Below, piece after piece: positions 9,758 through 19,388 of a DNA stretch of 37,639 nucleotides. Source of the stretch: Alphaproteobacteria bacterium (GTDB taxonomy: Bacteria > Pseudomonadota > Alphaproteobacteria > Reyranellales > Reyranellaceae); the NCBI GenBank assembly GCA_019239835.1, contig JAFAZJ010000147.1:1-37639 (forward strand). The letters are read 5' to 3'. Position 1 is the first letter of the stretch. Each line of letters opens with the position of its first letter. Below the pieces are notes generated by a model. That model was not told the DNA's origin, did not search any database, and saw nothing but the letters and a program-made list of their open reading frames with translations. Made by a program: the position numbers and the translations under genes.

Positions 9758-12019
9758 ATGCGCGCGATCGCCAGCCCCTTTGTCCTGGCCACGATTCTCG
9801 GCACCTCGCTTGCCGCACCAGCCGTGGCGCAGGAATTCCCGCCATCGGGCTATGCGGCGCTGATGTTCAACCGCGATCCGGCGATCCACGTCTTCCGCGT
9901 CTCCGGGGTGCCATGGATCTGCACCGCCGATTCCTTCTGCAAGGAAATCAAAGTCGAGGGCATCGCCGACCGCGACCTGCCTACCGCCACCATCCAGCCG
10001 TTGGGCTTCGCCGATCGGCGTTATCACCTGTCATTCCAGCACATCAACTACAACAAGGGCCGGCCGATCGTGTTGGGCTGTCGCGACGATCAGTGCGCCC
10101 GGATCGATGCGCGCACCGGCGAGGCGGCTTTCCTCGGCACCTACATCGTGCGTCAGGGCGATCAGAACGTTGGGCGTGCCGCCATCCTGCGCAAGCTCGA
10201 CGACCTCAACGGCCGCTCGCAGATCCTGTGGTGCGCCGAGACCTGCGCCGAGCTGCCGGTGACGCGCGATACCGAATACCGCTTCGCCCCCATGGGTCTC
10301 GCCCGGCACGAGGGACGCCAGCGGGCCTTTCTGCGCGATCGAAGCGGCGCGGTGTTCGCCTGCGCCCAAGCAGAGGCCGACGTTACCGACCGCCTGGACT
10401 GCGAGCGCGCCATGCTGACCATCGGCGATTTCCCCGGCGCGACGCCGCCGCCTGCGGCGCCGCCGCCGCCCGCCGCCAGCAACACCGACGCCGACCAGCG
10501 CGCGCTGGCCGCGGCGATCAACCAGGCGCTGCTCGCCGACGACGTGCTGCGCGCCGAGCCGATGATCGCCGACGCCGTACGCCGTTTCCCCGGCGCGATG
10601 GCGACCTGGGGCCCCTTCCAGCAGCGATTGGCCAACATCAAGGCCAACCAGGCGCGCGCCGCCAAGACCGAGGAAGCCCGCCGCCTGATCACCGAGGCAC
10701 GACGGCTCGCCAGCTTCGGCGACTTCCCCGGCGCCGAGCGCCTGCTGCAGGACGCCGACCGCGCCTTGCCGAACTTCGCCGAGACCGCCAAGGCGCGCAC
10801 CGACATCGCCGCGCTGCGCGCCCAGCGCGACGCCGGCTATCGCGAGCGCTACCAGCTCAACGCCGCGATCGACCGCGCGCTCGCGACCTACGCGCTATGG
10901 GAGGCCGAGCGCCTGATCACCGACGCGCTGCGCCAATACCCCAACGATCCCGAATTCCGCGCCGACGCCAACCGGCTGGCGCAGGTCCGCCAGGGCAGTG
11001 ACTGGCTCAATCGCCTCGCACGGGCGCGCACCGCGGTCACCAGCGGCCGCCAGGCGCTCGATCGCCGCGAGTACGGCGAGGTCGAGCGACAGCTCGCCAT
11101 GGCCGACGAGCTGACGCCCGGCCTGCCCGAGGCCAACCAGCTGCGCGCCGATCTCGGCCGCGCCCGCGCCCAGGCCCAGGTCGAGGGCGAGCAATTGCGC
11201 CTGCTGCTCGCGGCCTTCGAGGCGGCGATTCTCGGCCGGCGTTTCGACGAAGCCGACCGCCTGCTCGACGACGGTACGCGACGCTTCCCCAACCGCCCCG
11301 ACTGGGCCGACCAGCGCCGCCGCCTCGCCGCGGCGCGCGGCGGCGACGACCGCCAGGTGCGTGAGCAGCGTGAACGGCGCGAGCGCGCCTCGGCGCTGAT
11401 CAACCAGGCGCGCCAGACCGCCAATCAGGGCGACTACGCCAAGGCGCTAGCGATGCTGAACGAAGCGCAGGAGCTGGCACCCGGCTTGCCCGACATCGCC
11501 GTCGCGCGGGCCGACGTCGAGCGCCAGCGCGCCGATCGTCAACGCCAGGACGCCGAGCTGCAAGCCACAGTCGCCACGGTCGACGCGGCCATCGCGCGCG
11601 GCCAGTTCGACAGCGCCGAACGCCTGCTGGCCGATGGTCGGCGGCGCTATCCGCAGCATGGCGGCTGGGACGTACTCGCCCGCCGCATCGCCGATGCACG
11701 GCGCGACGCAGCGGCCAAGCCGCCTGCACCGCCGCCACCGCCACCTCCCGGTCCACCGAACCGGCTGGAGACCAAACCCGGCGCACCGCCGCCGCCACCG
11801 CCCGGCCTCGAGACCAAGCCCGATCCGCAGATCGTGCTGCGCGTGCGCACTTTGGTGACGCAGGCCCGCGCCTTGATCGCGCGCAACGACCTCGACGACG
11901 CCGAAAGAGCAGTGATCGAGGCCGAACGGCTCGACCCGCGCTCGCGCGACGTTGTTGCCGTGCGCGCCGAGCTCGAAGCGGCCGAACGCCGCGCCGGCCG
12001 GCCACGCGGTAAAAACTAG
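9758..12019 (+). CDS. Exported TPR-like repeat protein with Cys-rich N-terminal domain (uncharacterised)
   Basis: 753 aa; signal peptide MRAIASPFVLATILGTSLAAPAVAQ; 8 Cys in four pairs; alternating helical repeats; PPPPPP linkers. Confidence 0.85.
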   Translation: MRAIASPFVLATILGTSLAAPAVAQEFPPSGYAALMFNRDPAIHVFRVSGVPWICTADSFCKEIKVEGIADRDLPTATIQPLGFADRRYHLSFQHINYNKGRPIVLGCRDDQCARIDARTGEAAFLGTYIVRQGDQNVGRAAILRKLDDLNGRSQILWCAETCAELPVTRDTEYRFAPMGLARHEGRQRAFLRDRSGAVFACAQAEADVTDRLDCERAMLTIGDFPGATPPPAAPPPPAASNTDADQRALAAAINQALLADDVLRAEPMIADAVRRFPGAMATWGPFQQRLANIKANQARAAKTEEARRLITEARRLASFGDFPGAERLLQDADRALPNFAETAKARTDIAALRAQRDAGYRERYQLNAAIDRALATYALWEAERLITDALRQYPNDPEFRADANRLAQVRQGSDWLNRLARARTAVTSGRQALDRREYGEVERQLAMADELTPGLPEANQLRADLGRARAQAQVEGEQLRLLLAAFEAAILGRRFDEADRLLDDGTRRFPNRPDWADQRRRLAAARGGDDRQVREQRERRERASALINQARQTANQGDYAKALAMLNEAQELAPGLPDIAVARADVERQRADRQRQDAELQATVATVDAAIARGQFDSAERLLADGRRRYPQHGGWDVLARRIADARRDAAAKPPAPPPPPPPGPPNRLETKPGAPPPPPPGLETKPDPQIVLRVRTLVTQARALIARNDLDDAERAVIEAERLDPRSRDVVAVRAELEAAERRAGRPRGKN
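10486..12000 (+). repeat. Protein-level repeat array A-B-A-B-A-B-A-(Pro linker)-B with about 350-nt period
   Basis: A units: INQALLADDVLRAEPMIADAVRRFP / IDRALATYALWEAERLITDALRQYP / FEAAILGRRFDEADRLLDDGTRRFP / VDAAIARGQFDSAERLLADGRRRYP; B units: LITEARRLASFGDFPGAERLLQDADRALP / AVTSGRQALDRREYGEVERQLAMADELTP / LINQARQTANQGDYAKALAMLNEAQELAP / LVTQARALIARNDLDDAERAVIEAERLDP. Confidence 0.8.
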
Positions 12020-13212
12020 TCCGCGCGTTTGTGGACGACGAGGAAGGCGAGCTGTGAGGTCGTCGACGCGGCGAGCAGGATGAGGGTGACCGGCAGCGCC
12101 GTGCCGTCGTGCCAAATGCCGGCCAGCAGGGTGCACAGCGCGCCAAAACCCATCTGCAGGCAGCCGTAGAGACCCGAGGCGGCGCCGATGCGCTGCGGAT
12201 CGACGCTGATGGCGCGCGCCGTCGCCACCGGGCTGGTCACGCCACTACCGATCGAGAACACCGTCATCGTGCCGAGCAGGCCCACGACACTGATGGCGTC
12301 GAGCAGATGCAGCGTCAGCATGCTGGTGGCGCCGGCCATGCCGAGGCTGGCACCCAGCCGCAGCAGACCCTTGATGCCCAGGCGCACGGTCAGCTTGCTC
12401 GACAGCCAGCTGCCGAAGGTCACGCCGGCGATGATCACCATGTAGTAGATGCCGACCTCGCCCGACGGACGGTGCAGCACCTCGGTGAACAGGAAGGGCG
12501 AGGCCGAGAGGAAGGCATAGAGGCTGGTCGACATGCAGGCGCCGCCGACAGCATAGGCGCGGAACTCCAGCCGCCCGAGCAGCCGTCCATAGACCGCCAG
12601 CAACGACCGCGCGCTGGGCAGCGGCGCGCGGTGCAGGTTGGTCTCCGGCACCGCGGTGATCGTGAGAACGAGCAGCGCTGCCGCCACGACGCTCAGCATC
12701 AAGAAGATGCCGCGCCAGCCCACGAACGACGCCACGATGCTGCCCAGCAACGGTGCCAGCGCCGGCGAGGCGGTCATGACCATGACCAGCAGTGCAAGTT
12801 GGCGGGCTGCCTGTTGCGGTGTCGCGCCATCGCGTGCCATCGCACGGCCGAGCACCAGGCCGCCACAGGCACCGATCGCCTGCAGGATGCGCGCGCCGAT
12901 CAGCCAGTCGATGCCAGGCGCGAACGCGGCGACCAGGCTGGCGAAGAAGAACACCGCAAGCGAAACGATCAGCACGGGGCGCCGGCCGAATCGATCGGAG
13001 AGCGGTCCATAGACCAGCTGCCCGGCGGCGACGCCTATGAGATAGACGGTCAGCGTCATCTGCGCCGCGGCCGGCGTGGTCTGCAGGTCGCGTGCGACGG
13101 CTGGCAGCGCCGGGACGAAGACATGCATCGCCATCGTGCCGCTGCAGGCGATGGCGGCGAGGACGCTACCTCGAGGTCGTCGCAGGCCGTCGTTCAGCGC
13201 GGCGACGCTCAT
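12016..13212 (-). CDS. MFS transporter, Bcr/CflA (drug resistance) type
   Basis: 398 aa, 12-TM pattern; FVPALPAVARDLQTTPAAAQMTLTVYLIGVAAGQLVYGPLSDRFGRRPVL. Confidence 0.92.
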   Translation of the reverse strand: MSVAALNDGLRRPRGSVLAAIACSGTMAMHVFVPALPAVARDLQTTPAAAQMTLTVYLIGVAAGQLVYGPLSDRFGRRPVLIVSLAVFFFASLVAAFAPGIDWLIGARILQAIGACGGLVLGRAMARDGATPQQAARQLALLVMVMTASPALAPLLGSIVASFVGWRGIFLMLSVVAAALLVLTITAVPETNLHRAPLPSARSLLAVYGRLLGRLEFRAYAVGGACMSTSLYAFLSASPFLFTEVLHRPSGEVGIYYMVIIAGVTFGSWLSSKLTVRLGIKGLLRLGASLGMAGATSMLTLHLLDAISVVGLLGTMTVFSIGSGVTSPVATARAISVDPQRIGAASGLYGCLQMGFGALCTLLAGIWHDGTALPVTLILLAASTTSQLAFLVVHKRAD

Positions 13213-14090
13213 TACTTCGGCAAGCTGTCCAGGAAACCGACCACCTGCTCGGTGAACGGATCGTTGACGTCGCCGGCCACCATATGCGCCGCGCCCTTCA
13301 CGTCGACGTAGCGGGCGTTGGGCACGCGCGAGACGAACTCCCGCGCGATCTCCTCCGACACAAGCTCGCTCGATCCACCGCGCACCAGCAGCACTGGCAC
13401 GTTCAAATTCTGCGCCGCCGCGGTCAGGCGCGTCTCGCGGTTGGCATCGCCGCGCCGCGTATCGTCGTGCACGAAGGCGGGATCGTAGTGCCAGCGATAG
13501 CGGCCGTCCGAGCCCAGCCGCAGATTCTTTCGCAGGCCGTTGAGGTTTTTCGGCCTGGGGCGATGCGGCAGGTAGGCGGCGATCGCATCGGCGGCATCTT
13601 CCAGGGTGGCGAAGCCGTCATTGATGTGCGCCGCCATGAACCCCCGGATGCGACCGACACCGACGGCATCGACGCGCGGCGTGATGTCGACCAGCACCAG
13701 GGCGACGGCGATCGGGCTCGGCGACTCGCCGGCCGCGATCAGGCTGGCGATGCCGCCGAGCGAGGCGCCGATCAGGATCGGCTTGCGCGACAGGCCCTCG
13801 GCCAGGGTGCGCACGTCGCCGGCGAACTTGTCGATGGCGTACTTCCCGTCGGGCGACCAACCGCTGTCGCCGTGGCCGCGCAGATCGGCCGCGATGGCGT
13901 AATAGCCATGGCTCGCCAGTACCGCGGCGGTGCGCTTCCAGGCGTGCCGCGTCTGGCCACCGCCATGCAGCAGCACCGCCGGCTGATGATCGGGCGAACC
14001 CCAGGTATCGGCGACGAGCTCGATGCCGTCGGCCATGCGGAAGCGCCGCTCGGTCGACGGCAGGTCCCTGGAGTCAATGGATGCGTCCAT
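13212..14090 (-). CDS. Alpha/beta hydrolase
   Basis: Internal ATG; VLLHGGGQTRHAW, DLRGHGDSGWSPDG, LIGASLGGIASL nucleophile elbow, C-terminal GAAHMVAGD. Confidence 0.9.
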   Translation of the reverse strand: MDASIDSRDLPSTERRFRMADGIELVADTWGSPDHQPAVLLHGGGQTRHAWKRTAAVLASHGYYAIAADLRGHGDSGWSPDGKYAIDKFAGDVRTLAEGLSRKPILIGASLGGIASLIAAGESPSPIAVALVLVDITPRVDAVGVGRIRGFMAAHINDGFATLEDAADAIAAYLPHRPRPKNLNGLRKNLRLGSDGRYRWHYDPAFVHDDTRRGDANRETRLTAAAQNLNVPVLLVRGGSSELVSEEIAREFVSRVPNARYVDVKGAAHMVAGDVNDPFTEQVVGFLDSLPK

Positions 14091-14091
14091 T

Positions 14092-14556
14092 TCAAGCCAC
14101 CTTGGCGCCACGCGCCGTCTGGTCGAGCCCCTGCTCGATGATGTCGAAAACCCGCGCGCACGCCTTGAGGTCGGCGGGCGATACCGACGCCAGCAGTCGC
14201 CGCTGCACGCTCTCGCTGACGCGCAGCACGCGGCGCTGCAATTCGCGCCCGGACGCGGTGACGTAGATGCCGCGCACGCGCCGATCGCCCTTCTGCTCGC
14301 GCCGCTCGATGAAGCCGCGGCGTTCCAGATTGTCGAGCAGGCGCACCAGCGAGGGCCCCTCGATGCCCAGCGCCGCGGCCAGCTCGCGCTGGCGCACGCC
14401 CTCGCCCAGCAGGCCGACATAGGCCAGCGGGCGCCACGTCGCTTCCGTCAAACCGAAGACGGCCAGCTCACCGTCGACCGCCTGGCGCAGGCGCCGCGAT
14501 ATGCGCGACACGCGATAGCCGAAATCCAGCCGCGGGAGTTTCTTGGTCTGCTCCAT
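14092..14556 (-). CDS. MarR/SlyA-family transcriptional regulator
   Basis: 154 aa; wHTH RQRELAAALGIEGPSLVRLLDNLERRGFIERREQKGDRRVRGIYVT. Confidence 0.92.
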   Translation of the reverse strand: MEQTKKLPRLDFGYRVSRISRRLRQAVDGELAVFGLTEATWRPLAYVGLLGEGVRQRELAAALGIEGPSLVRLLDNLERRGFIERREQKGDRRVRGIYVTASGRELQRRVLRVSESVQRRLLASVSPADLKACARVFDIIEQGLDQTARGAKVA

Positions 14557-14565
14557 AGGAGAACA

Positions 14566-14577
14566 TTAGCAAGCTAA
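14566..14577. promoter_or_regulatory. SlyA-type operator TTAGCAAGCTAA
   Basis: 12-bp perfect inverted repeat 10-21 nt upstream of the MarR start codon; embedded in ATTAG...CTAAT (14565-14582). Confidence 0.65.
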
Positions 14578-14602
14578 CTAATGGCCTGCAAACCCGGTTG
14601 CC

Positions 14603-14636
14603 CAAACGAAAACGCGCCGGTCGTATGACCGGCGCG
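14603..14636 (-). terminator. Rho-independent terminator after mmsA
   Basis: On the minus strand: CGCGCCGGTC-ATAC-GACCGGCGCG followed by TTTTCGTTTG. Confidence 0.8.
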
Positions 14637-14660
14637 CAATGATCGGAAGGCTCGGCGGAA

Positions 14661-16157
14661 CTACGTGCGGGCGCGGAAGTTGAACTCGGCGCCGGCGCGG
14701 ATGCCGGTGGGCCAGCGCGCGGTGATGGTCTTGAGCTTGGTGTAGAAGCGCACGCCCTCCATGCCGTAGATGCCGTGGTCGCCGAACACCGAGGCCTTCC
14801 AGCCGCCGAAGCTGTGATAGGCGACCGGCACCGGGATCGGCACGTTGATGCCGACCATGCCGATCTTGACGTTGTTGGCGAAGGTGCGCGCGGCGTCGCC
14901 GTCGCGGGTGAAGATCGCCGTGCCATTGCCGTAGGCGTGGTCGTTGACCAGCTTGATCGCCTCGTCGAAGCCGTCGGTGCGCACGATGGACAGCACCGGC
15001 CCGAAAATCTCGTCCTTGTAGATGGTCATGTCCGGCTTGACGTTGTCGAACAGGCAGCCGCCCATAAAGTTGCCGTTCTCGTAGCCCTGCAGCTTCAGCC
15101 CGCGGCCGTCGACCACCAGCTTGGCGCCTTCCTTTACGCCCTGGTCGACATAGCCCATCACCTTGTCGCGGTGCTGGCGCGTCACCAGCGGTCCCATTTC
15201 CGATTGCGGGTCGAGGCCCGGCCCGACCTTCAGCCCCGAGACGCGCGGCGCCAGCTTCTCGATCAGCTTGTCGCCGATGCCGCCCACGGCAACAGCAACG
15301 GAGATCGCCATGCAGCGCTCGCCGGCGGCACCGTAGCCGGCGCCGATCAGCGCGTCGGTCGCCTGGTCGAGATCGGCGTCGGGCATGATCACCATGTGGT
15401 TCTTCGCACCACACAGCGCCTGCACGCGCTTATTCATCGACGTGCCCTTGTGATAGACGTATTCGCCGATGCCGGTCGAGCCGACGAAGGAGATCGCCGG
15501 CACGTCGGGATGCTCGAGCAGCGCGTCGACCGCGACCTTGTCGCCGTTGAGCACCTGGAAGATGCCGGCGGGCGCGCCGGCCTCGGCATAGAGCTCGGCC
15601 AGCAGCATCGGCGCGCTGGGATCCTTCTCCGACGGCTTGAGGATGAAGGCGTTGCCGCAGGCCACGGCCATCGCGCCCATCCAGCACGGGATCATGATCG
15701 GGAAGTTGAACGGCGTGATGCCGGCGACCACGCCCAGCGGCTGGCGGATCGACCACGTGTCCATGTCCGAGGCGACCTGCTCGGTGAAATCACCCTTCAT
15801 GTGATGGGCGATGCCGCAGGCGAACTCTACCACCTCCAGCCCGCGGCCGACCTCGCCCTTGGCGTCGTCGAAGGTCTTGCCGTGCTCGAGCGAGAGATGG
15901 CGCGCCAGATCGTCGATGCGCTTCTCGATCAGGCCCTTGAGGTTGAACATCACGCGCTGCCGGCGCAGCGGCGGCGTTGCGGCCCAGGCGAGCTGCGCCT
16001 TCTTGGCGACCTGTACCGCGGCATCGATCTCGCCCACCGAGGCAAACGCGACCTTGGCCGTGACCTCGCCGGTCGCCGGGTTGGTGATGTCGCCGGTGCG
16101 GCCGCTGGTGCCGTTGACGGTCTTGTTGCCGATATAATGCCCGATCTGCGCGACCAT
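14661..16157 (-). CDS. mmsA: CoA-acylating methylmalonate-semialdehyde dehydrogenase
   Basis: 498 aa from ATG MVAQIGHYIGNK; GITPFNFPIMIPCWM, FVGSTGIGEYVY, GAAGERCMAISVAV catalytic Cys. Confidence 0.93.
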   Translation of the reverse strand: MVAQIGHYIGNKTVNGTSGRTGDITNPATGEVTAKVAFASVGEIDAAVQVAKKAQLAWAATPPLRRQRVMFNLKGLIEKRIDDLARHLSLEHGKTFDDAKGEVGRGLEVVEFACGIAHHMKGDFTEQVASDMDTWSIRQPLGVVAGITPFNFPIMIPCWMGAMAVACGNAFILKPSEKDPSAPMLLAELYAEAGAPAGIFQVLNGDKVAVDALLEHPDVPAISFVGSTGIGEYVYHKGTSMNKRVQALCGAKNHMVIMPDADLDQATDALIGAGYGAAGERCMAISVAVAVGGIGDKLIEKLAPRVSGLKVGPGLDPQSEMGPLVTRQHRDKVMGYVDQGVKEGAKLVVDGRGLKLQGYENGNFMGGCLFDNVKPDMTIYKDEIFGPVLSIVRTDGFDEAIKLVNDHAYGNGTAIFTRDGDAARTFANNVKIGMVGINVPIPVPVAYHSFGGWKASVFGDHGIYGMEGVRFYTKLKTITARWPTGIRAGAEFNFRART

Positions 16158-16261
16158 GATTTTCCCTCCGCCGCACGCTTTTCTCAATCGGCGGCGTCTT
16201 AGCATTCCCTGATGGCACCGGGCTACGACAGATGACCGTGCCATAAAGCATCGGCAGGTCT

Positions 16262-16299
16262 ATTTGCACCGTATGCAAATTGGATTGCACCGGTGGCAA
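16262..16299. promoter_or_regulatory. Tandem operator-like dyads upstream of the XRE-cupin gene
   Basis: ATTTGCA-CCGTA-TGCAAAT (16262-16280) and near-palindrome TTGCACCGGTGGCAA (16285-16299); TTGCACCG repeated 21 bp apart. Confidence 0.55.
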
Positions 16300-16320
16300 G
16301 GCCGGGATAGCCTCCGCGGC

Positions 16321-16977
16321 ATGCCAGCCACCGACGACCTCGCCCAGACCATCGGCGCGCGTTTGCGCAGCGCGCGGCAGCAGCAGGGTCGCACCCTGGA
16401 GCATGTCGCAACGGCCGCGGGCCTGTCGGTCGCGTTCCTGTCGCGGCTGGAGCGTGGTGCGGCGAATGCGTCGATCGGCAATCTGATCAGCCTGGCGAGC
16501 GCGCTCGGTCAGCCGCTGGCCGCATTGTTTGAGGATATCGGCGGCGAGACGCCGCGCTATGTGCTGCGCCGTGCCGAGGAGTCGATGGCGAGCTGGCTGC
16601 GCAGTCCGGCCGGCTATGCATGGCGTCGCCTCGGCGGCGATCTGCGCAACGCGCGGCTGGATGCGTTCGAGCTGGTGTTTCCGACCGGCGCACGCAAGGC
16701 GATCGAGCTGGTGTCGCACGAGGGCGAGGAGTTCCTCGAAGTCACGCAAGGCCGGCTCGAATTCCATCTCGGCCGCGAGCGGCTGGAGATGGCGCCGGGC
16801 GACACGCTGCATTTCGACGCCGCGATTCCGCACATGGGCCGCGCTCTGGGCAACGCGCCGGCGCATTTGCTGATGGTCCACACCGTGACCGGTGCGGCCA
16901 CGCAGGCGCCGCCGGCATTCCGTGCGCTGCGCGATCTGAAGCCTGCTGCCAATCTGTCCGCGAGGAGGAGAGCATGA
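16321..16977 (+). CDS. XRE-family regulator with C-terminal cupin domain
   Basis: [53 protein letters not shown]; cupin [18 protein letters not shown]...[15 protein letters not shown]. Confidence 0.9.
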   Translation: MPATDDLAQTIGARLRSARQQQGRTLEHVATAAGLSVAFLSRLERGAANASIGNLISLASALGQPLAALFEDIGGETPRYVLRRAEESMASWLRSPAGYAWRRLGGDLRNARLDAFELVFPTGARKAIELVSHEGEEFLEVTQGRLEFHLGRERLEMAPGDTLHFDAAIPHMGRALGNAPAHLLMVHTVTGAATQAPPAFRALRDLKPAANLSARRRA

Positions 16978-17396
16978 GCGAGACACACCAGGGGCCGATC
17001 GCGCGCCATGTCGACGACCTCGAATGGGAGACCATCCGCTGGCCCGGCGAGACCGGCAAGATGCTGTTCCATCCCCGGCCTGAGAATCCCACCGAGCCCA
17101 ATGCCGGCCTGCTGAAGCTCGAGCCCGGCGGCTGGCATCCGCTGCATCGCCACGACTTCGCGCAGGTCTGGTACGTGCTCGAGGGCACGTTCCGCATGGG
17201 CGACAAGGATTACGGTCCCGGCACGATGATCTGGCACGCCGACCCGCACTACGAGGACGAGCTGCGCACCGAGACCGGTGGCACGATGCTGATCGTGCAG
17301 TATCCCGGCCCGACCACCGGCGGCCGACCGATCTACGACAAGCGCTTCAACATGGCCGAACGCAAGGCCGTCGAGCAGGAGCGCACCGACCTCTGA
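16974..17396 (+). CDS. Cupin-domain protein
   Basis: 140 aa; [56 protein letters not shown] overlap with the XRE-cupin stop. Confidence 0.88.
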   Translation: MSETHQGPIARHVDDLEWETIRWPGETGKMLFHPRPENPTEPNAGLLKLEPGGWHPLHRHDFAQVWYVLEGTFRMGDKDYGPGTMIWHADPHYEDELRTETGGTMLIVQYPGPTTGGRPIYDKRFNMAERKAVEQERTDL

Positions 17397-17407
17397 ACGC
17401 AAAGCAG

Positions 17408-17431
17408 AAAGGCCGCCCTTCGGCGGCCTTT
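17408..17431. terminator. Bidirectional intrinsic terminator
   Basis: AAAGGCCGCC-CTTC-GGCGGCCTTT between convergent genes. Confidence 0.85.
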
Positions 17432-17452
17432 CGCTGACACTGACGTCGAGCG

Positions 17453-18674
<1,222 letters not shown>

Positions 18675-18893
18675 CGTCGTCTCTCCTCGTGCGGCGCTTC
18701 CCGCGGCGCGCCGATCGCGCCATCTGCCCGGCGGCCGGCCGGCCGGGCTGCTCCTACTGGGGTGGCCGGACTCTGGCGCAAATCTGACGTGAAATGAACG
18801 GCCATTTTCCCGCACGCGGGCGGCAGCGTCCGCTTCGCGGAACCGCATCGGATCGACTAGAATGCATCGCGAAAATTCATGCCGGAGCGTCTC

Positions 18894-19388
18894 ATGTCCC
18901 TTCGATCGACACTGGCCGCGTTGGCCATGGTCCTTGCTCCCACCCTCGCCAGCGCGCAGATCACGGCGCCGACCAGCGGCGATGTCGATCCGCAGCAGAT
19001 CGTCAATATCCTGCAGTCGATGGGCAAGGGCGGCGAGCTGAAGTTCGACAAGGACGGCGACCCTGAAGTCAACGGCAAGACCGAGAACATCAACTTCGTG
19101 ATCTTCTTCTACAACTGCCAGAAGCAGCAGCAGCCGATCCGCTGCCGCAGCTATCAGTTCTGGGCGAGCTTCCACAATCTCTCATCGCCGCCGACGCTGG
19201 AGAAGATCAACCAGTGGAACGAGACCAAGCGGCTGGCGCAGGCCTCGACCGACGGTGACGGCCGCTATCGCATCAAGATGAACGTCAATCCGCGCGGCGC
19301 CGACATCGACGTCAATTTCCGCGCCTACATGGAGTGGTGGAACCTCTCGGTGCGCGAGTACAAGCAGCACATCGGCTTCAGCAACTAG
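18894..19388 (+). CDS. YbjN-domain protein, exported
   Basis: Signal [22 protein letters not shown]; YbjN-like core ending [24 protein letters not shown]; the alternative start at 18879 is 5 codons upstream. Confidence 0.75.
   Translation: MSLRSTLAALAMVLAPTLASAQITAPTSGDVDPQQIVNILQSMGKGGELKFDKDGDPEVNGKTENINFVIFFYNCQKQQQPIRCRSYQFWASFHNLSSPPTLEKINQWNETKRLAQASTDGDGRYRIKMNVNPRGADIDVNFRAYMEWWNLSVREYKQHIGFSN

Noticed and set aside
14775-16202. 475-aa plus-strand ORF opposite mmsA
   Set aside because: Antisense of an unambiguous mmsA; His/Arg/Ala-biased composition typical of shadow ORFs.
18725-18750. GGCCGG tandem-like tract as a repeat element
   Set aside because: Short GC-rich simple sequence in an intergenic region; too short to support a repeat or mobile element claim.
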